From Desulfovibrionaceae bacterium (GTDB lineage Bacteria; Desulfobacterota; Desulfovibrionia; Desulfovibrionales; Desulfovibrionaceae), in NCBI GenBank assembly GCA_017454005.1, contig JAFTDU010000046.1, positions 1 to 38,190 of the forward strand: a stretch of 38,190 nucleotides of DNA. Direction: 5' to 3'. This document shows, in pieces, positions 24,379 to 31,986 of the stretch. Made by a program: the position numbers and the translations under genes. The notes beneath the pieces are model-generated. The model saw nothing but the letters and a program-made list of their open reading frames with translations. It had not been told where the DNA came from and did no database searches. The stretch's first letter is position 1. Every line of letters starts with the position of its first letter.

Positions 24379-26679
24379 TTAGCTCATCTTGCCCCAATTC
24401 TCGGCACGCACCCGTGCTTGGCTAGCTTGCGTTTCTTGCCCCATGGCTTTTAGGGCACAGGCTAACACCTCCCACGCCTCCGCTTGATCCTGTAGATTTA
24501 AACTTTTTCGAGCCAACATCTCAGCCAAAGCCGGATCTTCACCGCCTGCCAGATAAATCTTCGCTAGATTCAGCATGGCCCATGCATCATAGGGATTCTG
24601 TTGGAGCGCCTCCTGCAAACAAATCCTGGCCGCATCCTCTTGGCCTTGGCTTAAGGCAAGTTGAGCCAAATGGCGCTTGGCCAAAGAACCTGCGTTCAAG
24701 CGTGCTTCCACTTGAGCGCCTTCACTATACATAGTTTGCGCTTGTGCAAGCTCGCCACGTTGTTCCAAGAGTTGCCCTAACCTAATCCAGGCATAGATAT
24801 GTTCAGGATCCTGTTGCACACATTGTTCAAAGGAGTTTTGACTGGCTTGAAGCTCCCCAAGACTTTGCCACAGTGTCCCCAAATTATAGTAAATCTCAGC
24901 TGTTTGTTGGGCATTAGGTTTCCGCTTTAAAGCCTCAAGAAAATGTTCTTTGGCCTCTTCGGGGCGACCTAGTGCTGCTAGACAGACCCCTAAAGAATTC
25001 CACGCGAGATCATTATTGGCATCAGCAGCTATGGCTAGACGATATTCATCCAAAGCCCCTAAGAGATCTCCTCGACTGTAGAGACGATCAGCGCTAATAT
25101 TAAGGGCTAAAGAATTACAAATGCCCACTTGTGGTTCGGGTAAAAGTTGGGCATAGGCTAAGGCTTTAAGGCCTAATTCGGCCATTTTGCTACGACTGAT
25201 CCCCAAAAAAGGATAGCCACTTAAGCCAATAATGGGACGCAAACCTGCTTGTTTTAAACTCTGATAAATCTTGATGTACTGATCCTTAAGGTCTTTTGCT
25301 GCGACATTTGGATGGAAGCACAATAAGATATTGCGTCCATGGCGACCTAGCAAGAGATCTGCTTCAGTTTGAAAAGCATCCTGTACAGCTTGTTGGGCCA
25401 AAAGCAAACAGCCTTCAAGGGTCTCGGTCAAGACTTCCTCAAGCTGCACTAGGCTCAAGGTAAACACCTTTAGATTTTGACTCTTCTCCTGCATTAAAGC
25501 ATAAAAATCAGCCTGTTCTGGTAACTCTTGGGTCGTATGGCCATGTAATGTTGCTACATTGAGGGCTAATTCCAATCTATCGCCCACCTGCGGCTCTGTT
25601 TGACTTTGAGTTTGGTAGTGCATTTCGGCTAAGGCAGACTTTTGGCGCACGCGCACTACACTGATCTCGCCTTTATAGAGTTGACTGCTGCCACCTCCCA
25701 TAACCGCAAAACATTGCCCAACTCTTACCCCCATGCGTCGCCCTAAATTTAGACGCAAGCGGCCTTGGGGCAAAACTTCAAGGATGCGTCCACCCACCTT
25801 CAACAATTCGGCAAACCCCAAGACCTGGCCAGGACTTGCCACTTCACAGGCTAACCGGACACGCTCAACCAAGAGATGGGCCTGTTCATGCATCTCTAAG
25901 CGCATCTCCCCACCTGTCAAATCATTGGGATAAAAACCAAAGCCAGCCTTGAGTACTGGCCAAACCTTTTCTTGGGTCAAGGGACTTGTGACGTTAATAT
26001 CACGTAACACCTTGAGGCGCTCGGCTGCACGATTGCGGCAGGTCTCCCGGCCACAGGCATTAAATAGCAGTCCAAAACTAAAACGTTGCAAACGGACAGC
26101 CAAGACATCAGAGCCAATATCTGCTTGAAAGGCCTTAGCTAAGCGGCGCTGTAACTCTTCGAGCACACTAAATCCGTGATTTAAGGCAATATCTTCGGCA
26201 TTACTGAGACTAATGCAGACTACCCCCATGCAGAGCTTATAGGCAGGTAAGGAGGCTAAATCTTGCTGCAACATCTCTGGTGCCTGCAATTTAGCTGCAA
26301 CTTCCTCCATGCGTGCATAGAGGGTATCCTCTACATAAAGGCCTGTAAGGGGACAGGTTCTAGCAAAACGCAGCTGCGCCAGTTTTTCTAAACTAATTTG
26401 ACTCACTGCCGGCAGGATACCTAAGAGAGGTTGCGCCTTTTTCACATCTACTTCGTGTAACACCAATACGCCAAGCTGCCGCCCAGACCACAGTAAAGGC
26501 AAGAGGATTTTTTGTTCCTTGGGCAAAAGTTGGGGAGTATCTGCGCCTTGCGACAGCGGGAAATAGAGTGTGTGTCGACTGAATTTGACAACTTTCTTCA
26601 GATCGGCACATAACTCACTTTGCATATCTAAAATATCACCACTAGTTAAGGCAAGTGTTTGTGGCAAGGGTGGTAACAT
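24379..26679 (-). CDS. Protein with two degenerate GGDEF-like modules and C-terminal TPRs
   Basis: The 766-residue cytoplasmic protein has several parts. Residues 1-100 look GAF-like. A GGDEF-like domain starts with the usual CPLTGLY (109-115), but where GGDEF should be it reads RLQRFSFGLLF (196-206), so diguanylate cyclase activity is very unlikely. A small beta domain follows (about 295-373: GRILEVLPQGRLRLNLGRRMGVRVGQ). A second GGDEF-like module (391-535) reads GRHGRNILLCF (445-455) at the same place and contains SGYPFLG and LNISADRLYSRGD. Five or more TPRs fill 535-766 (for example NDLAWNSLGVCLAALGRPEEAKEHFLEAL). I infer a sensory or scaffold protein, perhaps nucleotide-binding but not catalytic. 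The frame is open from GTG 26694; I prefer ATG 26679, though neither has a strong ribosome binding site. Confidence 0.82.
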   Translation of the reverse strand: MLPPLPQTLALTSGDILDMQSELCADLKKVVKFSRHTLYFPLSQGADTPQLLPKEQKILLPLLWSGRQLGVLVLHEVDVKKAQPLLGILPAVSQISLEKLAQLRFARTCPLTGLYVEDTLYARMEEVAAKLQAPEMLQQDLASLPAYKLCMGVVCISLSNAEDIALNHGFSVLEELQRRLAKAFQADIGSDVLAVRLQRFSFGLLFNACGRETCRNRAAERLKVLRDINVTSPLTQEKVWPVLKAGFGFYPNDLTGGEMRLEMHEQAHLLVERVRLACEVASPGQVLGFAELLKVGGRILEVLPQGRLRLNLGRRMGVRVGQCFAVMGGGSSQLYKGEISVVRVRQKSALAEMHYQTQSQTEPQVGDRLELALNVATLHGHTTQELPEQADFYALMQEKSQNLKVFTLSLVQLEEVLTETLEGCLLLAQQAVQDAFQTEADLLLGRHGRNILLCFHPNVAAKDLKDQYIKIYQSLKQAGLRPIIGLSGYPFLGISRSKMAELGLKALAYAQLLPEPQVGICNSLALNISADRLYSRGDLLGALDEYRLAIAADANNDLAWNSLGVCLAALGRPEEAKEHFLEALKRKPNAQQTAEIYYNLGTLWQSLGELQASQNSFEQCVQQDPEHIYAWIRLGQLLEQRGELAQAQTMYSEGAQVEARLNAGSLAKRHLAQLALSQGQEDAARICLQEALQQNPYDAWAMLNLAKIYLAGGEDPALAEMLARKSLNLQDQAEAWEVLACALKAMGQETQASQARVRAENWGKMS

Positions 26680-27250
26680 AAACTTTTTTTCCACAAAAAG
26701 GTTGGCAAAAGGTACCCAAGATAAGAACTATAGCCTTCAAGAGGCTCACTTTTTCTACAAATAGCACACTTTGAACGATAAAAGCATGGAATCTCGTGCA
26801 ACAGACAGTATTACATGACACGGGAAGCCCAAGCTTATGCTTCTTCAAAAAATATATTAGGTATAGTTTCTAGATGTTATAAAAATTTTAAGTGTGTTAA
26901 TCTAGCGTAATTAAAATAAATAAAAACATTACATAATCTAAATTGTATCATCTTCAAGACATAGTGTTGAAAGCTAGCTGCAGTATAATGATACTGTTTT
27001 ATCAAGTTCGAGTAGAGAACAGTCTTGCAAGATCTAAGCTAACACGTCACAAGTTCTAAAAATGTATCCACGTAACCCAACTAAAGTGCCAAGTATCAGT
27101 ACATTGAGTATTCTGATATGTGAAGAGATTTTTTAAAAAATTAGTTGCAAGTTGACATAAGTTGAAAATTTAGTTTACTATCTTTTTAAAACCAAGGTTC
27201 AACCTGTGTCAGGTTAGGTGCTATCATAAAGAGAGATGTAAGGAGATTGC
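26680..27250. other. A+T-rich intergenic region between divergent genes
   Basis: About 570 bases. The right end holds the promoter of the metallo-hydrolase gene (listed). The short frames here have no ribosome binding site or protein features. I see nothing else definite. Confidence 0.5.
27152..27181 (+). promoter_or_regulatory. Sigma70-type promoter of the metallo-hydrolase/flavoprotein pair
   Basis: A perfect -35 TTGACA (27152-27157) and a -10 TACTAT (27176-27181, five of six) are 18 bases apart, about 70 bases before the ATG at 27251. Confidence 0.55.
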
Positions 27251-27877
27251 ATGTCCTTAGCTTGTTTTCCTCTAGGCCCACTACAAACCAATAGTTATGT
27301 TTTGCATACCACAACACAGGCTGTGGTAATTGATGTAGGTGGCGATCCGCAACCCATCATGGAATATTTACACAATAACCAACTTGCATTGTCTGCAATT
27401 TGTATCACCCACATGCATTTTGATCATATTTATGGCGTGGCACATCTTGCAAGACACACCCAAGCCCCAGTCTATGCGCCTTTCGGCGATGAACCTATTG
27501 CAGACACCGAAGCAAGTCGCGGAGGCATTTGGGGATTCCCCTTGGTAGAACCTTTTGAAAGCCAAGATCTTCCCTTGGGCGATCTAACTTTCGGCGATCT
27601 CAAGTGTAAAGTTCTATCCACCCCAGGACATACGCCTGGCAGCGTATCCCTCTATTTTGCAGAAGAAAATCTTGTGTTTTCAGGGGATGCGCTCTTTTAT
27701 CATTCTGTAGGCCGCACAGATTTTCCCTTAGGCAATTTTGAAGAACTGCGCAGTGCCATAGCTAAAGAGCTCTTTTCTCTACCTCCAACATGTCGTGTCT
27801 TACCTGGCCATGGGCCAGAGACAACCATTGAGGAAGAACGTATGCATAACCCTATCTGTGGTGAATTTTGCTCGTGA
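27251..27877 (+). CDS. Metallo-beta-lactamase-fold hydrolase (glyoxalase II-like)
   Basis: This 208-residue protein has the MBL fold with the glyoxalase II-type metal motif THMHFDH, giving ligands His54, His56, Asp58 and His59. His127 (STPGHTPGS), Asp146 (FSGDALF) and His187 (LPGHGPET) complete the dinuclear zinc/iron site. All are present, so it should be an active hydrolase. The substrate is unknown; relatives of this length (YcbL/glyoxalase II-like) cleave thioesters. It is not a flavodiiron-type MBL, because the HxExD arrangement is absent. AGGAG lies five bases before the ATG. The next gene overlaps its stop by four bases (GTGA), so the two are coupled. Confidence 0.92.
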   Translation: MSLACFPLGPLQTNSYVLHTTTQAVVIDVGGDPQPIMEYLHNNQLALSAICITHMHFDHIYGVAHLARHTQAPVYAPFGDEPIADTEASRGGIWGFPLVEPFESQDLPLGDLTFGDLKCKVLSTPGHTPGSVSLYFAEENLVFSGDALFYHSVGRTDFPLGNFEELRSAIAKELFSLPPTCRVLPGHGPETTIEEERMHNPICGEFCS

Positions 27878-28449
27878 AACAGGTCTGTCTCATCCAAGCA
27901 AGTCCCCATGTAGGTGGGGTCTGTGATACCATCATGCGGCTATTGCAGATGGGGTCTACACGTCCAGATGTTGTGCTACATACTTATTTTTTACGGGAAT
28001 ATACGCTAAAGCCCTGTCTTGGGTGTAGATCTTGTGCCAAAGCACCCCATCAATGCGTCCATAGATATATCCAAGATGATGCCAACAAACTGCTCTCGAT
28101 CATGCAAGCAGCCGACCTTGTCCTCTTATGTGCACCGATCTATTTTTATGCTTTACCTGGCCCCTGTAAGACCTTAATTGATCGTGCCCAAAGTTTTTGG
28201 GAGGCCCAAAAGACAAACCCAAAAGATACCTTAAAACCGACCACTGTGCTCTTAACAGCAGGCCGCAGTACGGGTCAAGAACTTTTTCGCGGCAGTCTCC
28301 TGACATTAAAATATTTTTTTGCAAGTCTTGGCAGGGAAATTTCCGAAACCTTTACCCTAAGCGGCCTTGAGCTTCGCGACGATTTACTGCAAAATCAAAA
28401 ACTCTGCGATCAATTACGCACCTATTTGACAACTGTGAGCTACATCTAA
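27874..28449 (+). CDS. NADPH-dependent FMN reductase-like flavoprotein, with iron-sulfur-flavoprotein-like Cys motif
   Basis: The 191 residues adopt a flavodoxin-like FMN-binding fold. It begins KQVCLIQASPHVGGVCDT, the phosphate-binding loop region, and later has APIYFYALPGPCKTLIDRAQSF, the segment near the flavin ring in this family. A compact motif CLGCRSCAKAPHQC near 48-61 (C-x2-C-x2-C-x6-C) resembles the [4Fe-4S] site of archaeal and clostridial iron-sulfur flavoproteins, so it may carry a cluster as well as FMN. The electron partner is unknown. I chose the GTG at 27874, which overlaps the stop of the MBL hydrolase by four bases (GTGA). The longer frame from TTG 27868 would add two residues. 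Two-gene operon with the hydrolase. Confidence 0.85.
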   Translation: MKQVCLIQASPHVGGVCDTIMRLLQMGSTRPDVVLHTYFLREYTLKPCLGCRSCAKAPHQCVHRYIQDDANKLLSIMQAADLVLLCAPIYFYALPGPCKTLIDRAQSFWEAQKTNPKDTLKPTTVLLTAGRSTGQELFRGSLLTLKYFFASLGREISETFTLSGLELRDDLLQNQKLCDQLRTYLTTVSYI

Positions 28450-28526
28450 AAAATGTACTGCAGATACCTAAAAACTGCAAAGAGTTTCGGTATCTAGTCA
28501 TTAACCTCTAGCGGAAACTATCTATT

Positions 28527-29480
28527 ATGTTGTTATGCCGTGCAGTGTTCCTGCTAACGGTGCTATGCTTTTCGTTTCTGTGGATTTCACCCCTTAAAGC
28601 GCAAGTTACACTGTTAATTCCCGCGGCCCCCGAGATCAATCAGTCTCTTGAGAAAAAAGAGCGCCCTCCTGTAAAACAACCTCAAGATCGCGAGAAAAAG
28701 CCTGAGGAGAACAAAACCACCCCTGCAAGCAAAGATGTGCCGGCCAATAAAGAAGCAAGTCCTGCGCCTAGAATCCAAGAAGAAACCGATGTTCTGATTA
28801 CGCTTATGGAACCCTTTGCCCATAAAGGGTTGCCCATGGATCGACCGCAAGCATTTACTGTTTTGCGTTTTGAACACGGAATGCTTGATGCTAAAGGTAA
28901 ACTACTTGCTGAGCGCCGCGATCTCCTTGGGGATGTTGAAGAGATTAGGTATCTTGGTCAAAAGGCCTGGGGCGCCAATGTGGGCATTGTGGCGCCAGGA
29001 CTATACCAATTTCTCCTTGAAACGCGTCCTTTATGGGATCAAAGTCAAGAAAAATTCGTCCAACATTTTGTCAAGGTCATGGTACCTGTATATGGCGAGG
29101 ATTCTGGCTGGCAGGAAATTTGTGGACAGCACTTTGAAATTGTGCCCTTAACGCGCCCCTTTGGTCTCTTGGCGCCAACACTCTTTCGTGGGCAAGTGCT
29201 CTTAGATGGAGCCCCCCTTGCAAAGGCCCAGGTAACCCTGCAACGTATCAACACCGACGGCCAAAAGGTACCAACCCCCTGGCATGAAAAGATTATCGTG
29301 CAGACAGATAGCTTAGGCCTCTTTGCGTTTGTCGCAAATAAGGCTGGGTGGTGGTGCTGCCAGGCACAAACCAAAGGTGCACCTTTAAAAGGCCCAGATG
29401 GGCAACCCAAAGACCTTGATATAGGAGCAATCTTTTGGTTTTACGCTGACCATGTTAGTGAAACGCGGGAACGTAAATAA
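28527..29480 (+). CDS. Periplasmic DUF4198 protein, NikK-like (nickel/cobalt uptake component)
   Basis: DUF4198 proteins such as NikK are periplasmic partners of nickel ECF transporters in sulfate reducers. The 317 residues have a signal peptide (hydrophobic 8-22, cleavage near LKAQ), then an unusual low-complexity Pro/Lys/Glu linker (about 38-85), then the DUF4198 domain (from about 87). The domain has EEIRYLGQKAWGANVGIVAPGLYQFLLETRP, VQHFVKVMVPV, FEIVPLTRPFGLLAPTLFRGQVLLDGAPLAKAQVTLQR, and DSLGLFAFVANKAGWWCCQAQTKG, which match the family order well. No permease or ATPase of a nickel transporter is in the window. No strong ribosome binding site precedes the ATG at 28527. Nickel is needed for hydrogenase and urease, but the metal assignment here is inferred from the family. 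Confidence 0.8.
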   Translation: MLLCRAVFLLTVLCFSFLWISPLKAQVTLLIPAAPEINQSLEKKERPPVKQPQDREKKPEENKTTPASKDVPANKEASPAPRIQEETDVLITLMEPFAHKGLPMDRPQAFTVLRFEHGMLDAKGKLLAERRDLLGDVEEIRYLGQKAWGANVGIVAPGLYQFLLETRPLWDQSQEKFVQHFVKVMVPVYGEDSGWQEICGQHFEIVPLTRPFGLLAPTLFRGQVLLDGAPLAKAQVTLQRINTDGQKVPTPWHEKIIVQTDSLGLFAFVANKAGWWCCQAQTKGAPLKGPDGQPKDLDIGAIFWFYADHVSETRERK

Positions 29481-29642
29481 GAGCTTCGTAAGATTGCGTC
29501 TCAAAGTCATCTCTGCAGATGTTAATTAAAATTTTGCCACATTATTTAAAGAATACGCTACTAATCACAGAAACCTAGCTCTTTCTCTTGGAACAAGCGA
29601 ATTGCAACAACATAGCACAAGAGCTGTATCTCTCTTAACAAT

Positions 29643-29693
29643 GATGCTTTTTTGACGTTTAAGTCTTGAAAGCATCGGTTTTTTCTTTTTTTT
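29643..29693 (+). terminator. Terminator-like hairpin 12 bases before the Tim44 gene
   Basis: GATGCTTT (29643-29650) pairs with AAAGCATC (29669-29676), followed by a long T-rich run to 29693. It lies about 160 bases past the NikK-like stop and only about 11 bases before the next ATG. It is either the NikK terminator or an attenuator of the Tim44 gene. An upstream hairpin (29577-29583 with 29619-29625) may be part of a structured leader. Confidence 0.65.
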
Positions 29694-29704
29694 AAGGAAA
29701 TATC

Positions 29705-30607
29705 ATGAAACAATGGCTTTGGTTTACATTCTTGGCACTCTGCTTATGTTTGGCAACAATTACGCTCAGTGATCCCAGTTATGCGGCACGTATGGGGGGA
29801 GGCCGTTCGTTTGGCAGTCAATCAACCATGCGCCAGCCAACTGTTGCGCCCAGACCTACACAGCCAACCCAACAGCCGTGGGGTACCCAAAATACAGCCA
29901 GACCTAGCACTGGTGGCCTAGGAGGTATGGGCGGGCTCTTTGGTGGTCTTTTGGCAGGTACACTTTTGGGTTCGCTTTTGGGCGGACACGGTGCGGGCGC
30001 CGGTGGTGGCATTGGCTTTATCGATGTCATCCTGTTTGGCATCTTAATTTGGCTTGGCTTTAAAATCTTTCGCAAAATGCGGGGTGGCCAAAACCAACCT
30101 GTAGCCCAAGAAGGCTATGCCCAAAGTCAAGCTTATAACTATGCCCCCAATCAAAACTACCAACAACCAGCACAAGACAATTCTTGGAATCAATTGCGCC
30201 AAGACAATAATATGAATGGTTTTGGGCAACCCAATGTTCCAGCCGGCTTTGATGTGGATGAATTTCTGCGTGGGGCCAAAGCAGCCTATATGCGCATGCA
30301 AAGCTCCTGGGATCAACGTGACCTCAATGATATTGCCATGTTTGCAACCCCTGCTGTAATGAACGTCTTACAACAACAGCTGGCGCAAGATCCCAACCCC
30401 TCACACACTGAAATTATCAATGTCGACGCCCAATTAATGAATGTCAATGATGATGGCATCACCCAACGTGCGCAAGTCTTCTTTGACGTTTTAATGCGTG
30501 AAAATCCCCAGCAAAGACAACCTGAACCCGTACGGGAAGTGTGGCATTTCTTACGCACCTTACCATCAGGTACCTGGAAATTAGACGGCATTCAACAGAC
30601 ATACTAA
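29705..30607 (+). CDS. Tim44-like domain membrane protein
   Basis: The 300 residues begin with a signal peptide (MKQWLWFTFLALCLCLATITL, cleavage near AYA-AR at 28). A Gln/Pro/Thr-rich and Gly-rich low-complexity part follows (30-105, with GGLGGMGGLFGGLLAGTLLGSLLGG). One membrane helix is near 103-122 (FIDVILFGILIWLGFKIF). The C-terminal Tim44-like domain (about 180-300) has FLRGAKAAYMRMQSSWDQRDLNDIAMFATP and ends EVWHFLRTLPSGTWKLDGIQQT. Such proteins are common in Proteobacteria; the domain recalls mitochondrial Tim44 and a ribosome-associated fold, but the bacterial role is not settled. AAGGAAA precedes the ATG. It sits directly after a terminator-like hairpin and 39 bases before tpx. Confidence 0.9.
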   Translation: MKQWLWFTFLALCLCLATITLSDPSYAARMGGGRSFGSQSTMRQPTVAPRPTQPTQQPWGTQNTARPSTGGLGGMGGLFGGLLAGTLLGSLLGGHGAGAGGGIGFIDVILFGILIWLGFKIFRKMRGGQNQPVAQEGYAQSQAYNYAPNQNYQQPAQDNSWNQLRQDNNMNGFGQPNVPAGFDVDEFLRGAKAAYMRMQSSWDQRDLNDIAMFATPAVMNVLQQQLAQDPNPSHTEIINVDAQLMNVNDDGITQRAQVFFDVLMRENPQQRQPEPVREVWHFLRTLPSGTWKLDGIQQTY

Positions 30608-30646
30608 GCTTAATGTAACAATCCTATTTTTTTTGAGGAGATTATT

Positions 30647-31150
30647 GTGCAGACAGTAACTTTTCAAGGTAATATCATGCATCTTGAGGGCAAATTCCCC
30701 CTCACAGATCAACCTGCCCCAGCCTTTGCCCTCACAGCCAATGACATGTCGCAACGCGAGCTTCAGGCTTATGCAGGTAAAATTCTTATTTTAGTCTGCG
30801 TACCTTCCTTGGACACCCCTGTATGTGACATGGAAGTGCGCCGCTTCAATACTCTGGCTCAAGGTCTCTCGCAAGATGTTGCCATTGCCGCTGTAAGCCG
30901 CGATTTGCCTTTTGCGCAAGCTAGATGGTGCGGTGCAAGCGGCACCAAGGCTGTCGAATCTTTGTCAGATTACAGGCAAGGTAGTTTCGGCAAAGCTTAT
31001 GGCATTTACATCCAAGAACTTGATTTGCTAGCTCGCGCCATTTTTGTCGTTGATAGAAAAGGTATCCTTAAATATAGTCAGCTAGTGCCTGAAGTTGCCA
31101 ACGAACCAGATTATGATGCAGTGCTAAACGCTGTGAAAGCACTAGTCTAA
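30647..31150 (+). CDS. tpx: Thiol peroxidase Tpx
   Basis: Tpx reduces hydrogen peroxide and alkyl hydroperoxides with reducing power from thioredoxin, in the cytoplasm or periplasm. The 167 residues show the atypical 2-Cys type: peroxidatic Cys60 in PSLDTPVCDMEVRRF, resolving Cys95 in RWCGASG, and the family end QLVPEVANEPDYDAVLNAVKAL. Cysteine spacing (35) is normal. The start codon is GTG with GAGGAG six bases upstream. No signal peptide is visible, so it is cytoplasmic. It follows the Tim44-domain gene by 39 bases and is probably co-transcribed with it. With rubrerythrin it gives the organism two peroxide-reducing systems. Confidence 0.97.
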   Translation: MQTVTFQGNIMHLEGKFPLTDQPAPAFALTANDMSQRELQAYAGKILILVCVPSLDTPVCDMEVRRFNTLAQGLSQDVAIAAVSRDLPFAQARWCGASGTKAVESLSDYRQGSFGKAYGIYIQELDLLARAIFVVDRKGILKYSQLVPEVANEPDYDAVLNAVKALV

Positions 31151-31164
31151 GCTTAAAAAATTAA

Positions 31165-31217
31165 GACCTACTCCTACCTTAAGTAGCAAGCTTAAGATAC
31201 GAGTAGGTCACTTTTTA
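31165..31217 (+). terminator. Terminator after tpx
   Basis: GACCTACTC (31165-31173) pairs with GAGTAGGTC (31201-31209), followed by a T-run near 31212-31216. An inner CTTAAG/CTTAAG pair (31178-31183 and 31191-31196) strengthens the stem. It starts 14 bases after the tpx stop. Confidence 0.8.
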
Positions 31218-31294
31218 AAAACGTCTACACGATACTTGTTCATAAATTAATTATCTGTTACGCGTACATTTTCACAAACATACGGAATCACCTT

Positions 31295-31684
31295 ATGTCA
31301 AATCCAGTAGTAGAAAGAGATCAGTTATTACGTCTCATGCACATGAAAGTTGAAGAAGTGCGTCCTGGGTATGCTAAAATTAGCATGCCACTTGCAGATG
31401 AAGTCAAAAATGGCATGGGCTTTGCGCATGGGGGCACAATTTTTACCTTGGCAGATATTGCTTTTGGTGTTGCTGCCAATGAAAACTCACAAGGGTTTGT
31501 TGTGACACTTAGCACATCCATTGAATATTTAAGACCAGGTGCCATAGGCCCACTTGTTGCTGAAGCCAATGTTGTGCGGCAAGGCAGACATGTGCAAAAT
31601 TATGAGGTCAAAGTCTTTGATGGGCAGGGCGAGTTAATTGCCCGCACCATGGCCCAAGGTTATCAAACGACCTTGCAAGCATAA
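31295..31684 (+). CDS. PaaI-family hotdog-fold thioesterase
   Basis: The 129-residue protein has the single hotdog domain of the PaaI/YdiI group, acyl-CoA thioesterases that act in the cytoplasm. The motif MGFAHGGTIFTLADIAFGVAANE (41-63) is the hallmark helix with the conserved His-Gly-Gly and Asp. The C-terminal strand pair EANVVRQGRHVQNYEVKVFDGQGELIARTMAQGY fits the fold. Length is typical. Likely substrates are CoA thioesters; the exact one is unknown. The ATG at 31295 follows a plain A+T-rich leader; no strong ribosome binding site. A terminator hairpin lies about 60 bases downstream, so it is a single-gene unit. Confidence 0.9.
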   Translation: MSNPVVERDQLLRLMHMKVEEVRPGYAKISMPLADEVKNGMGFAHGGTIFTLADIAFGVAANENSQGFVVTLSTSIEYLRPGAIGPLVAEANVVRQGRHVQNYEVKVFDGQGELIARTMAQGYQTTLQA

Positions 31685-31743
31685 CACTCACATGAATCAC
31701 TTGAAGCACTTAGCTAATCAAATGCATTGAGTATTTATGCAGG

Positions 31744-31783
31744 TGCTTCTTGCCTATCTATCAGCATCAAGAAGGCATTTTTT
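31744..31783 (+). terminator. Terminator after the PaaI-family thioesterase
   Basis: TGCTTCTTG (31744-31752) pairs with CAAGAAGGCA (31768-31777, one bulge), followed by six T residues (31778-31783). A weaker A+T-rich 10-base hairpin (31960-31969 with 31977-31986) ends right at the mgtE stop, but has no T-run in the mgtE direction. The rest of 31685-31986 shows nothing definite. Confidence 0.65.
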
Positions 31784-31986
31784 GCACATAGCGGCTCAAA
31801 CAACAATAGTATTCCATGATGCTAAAATTTATAAGCATGATTGTTGATTTTTTAAGATAAGCCAATGCAAACACATTGTTAAAATATAATATTTTGTACT
31901 TTATGGGGTAAAAAGCAGAGTTTACTTTAGTCAATTAGAAACTTAACTTACAGTAGCGTAAGATAAATCTAAAAATGATTTATCTT

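Noticed and set aside
27251..28449. Split flavodiiron protein (oxygen or NO reductase) from the MBL and flavodoxin-like genes
   Set aside because: The MBL motif is HMHFDH as in glyoxalase II, not HxExDH as in flavodiiron proteins, and the flavoprotein is of the FMN-reductase type with a Cys motif.
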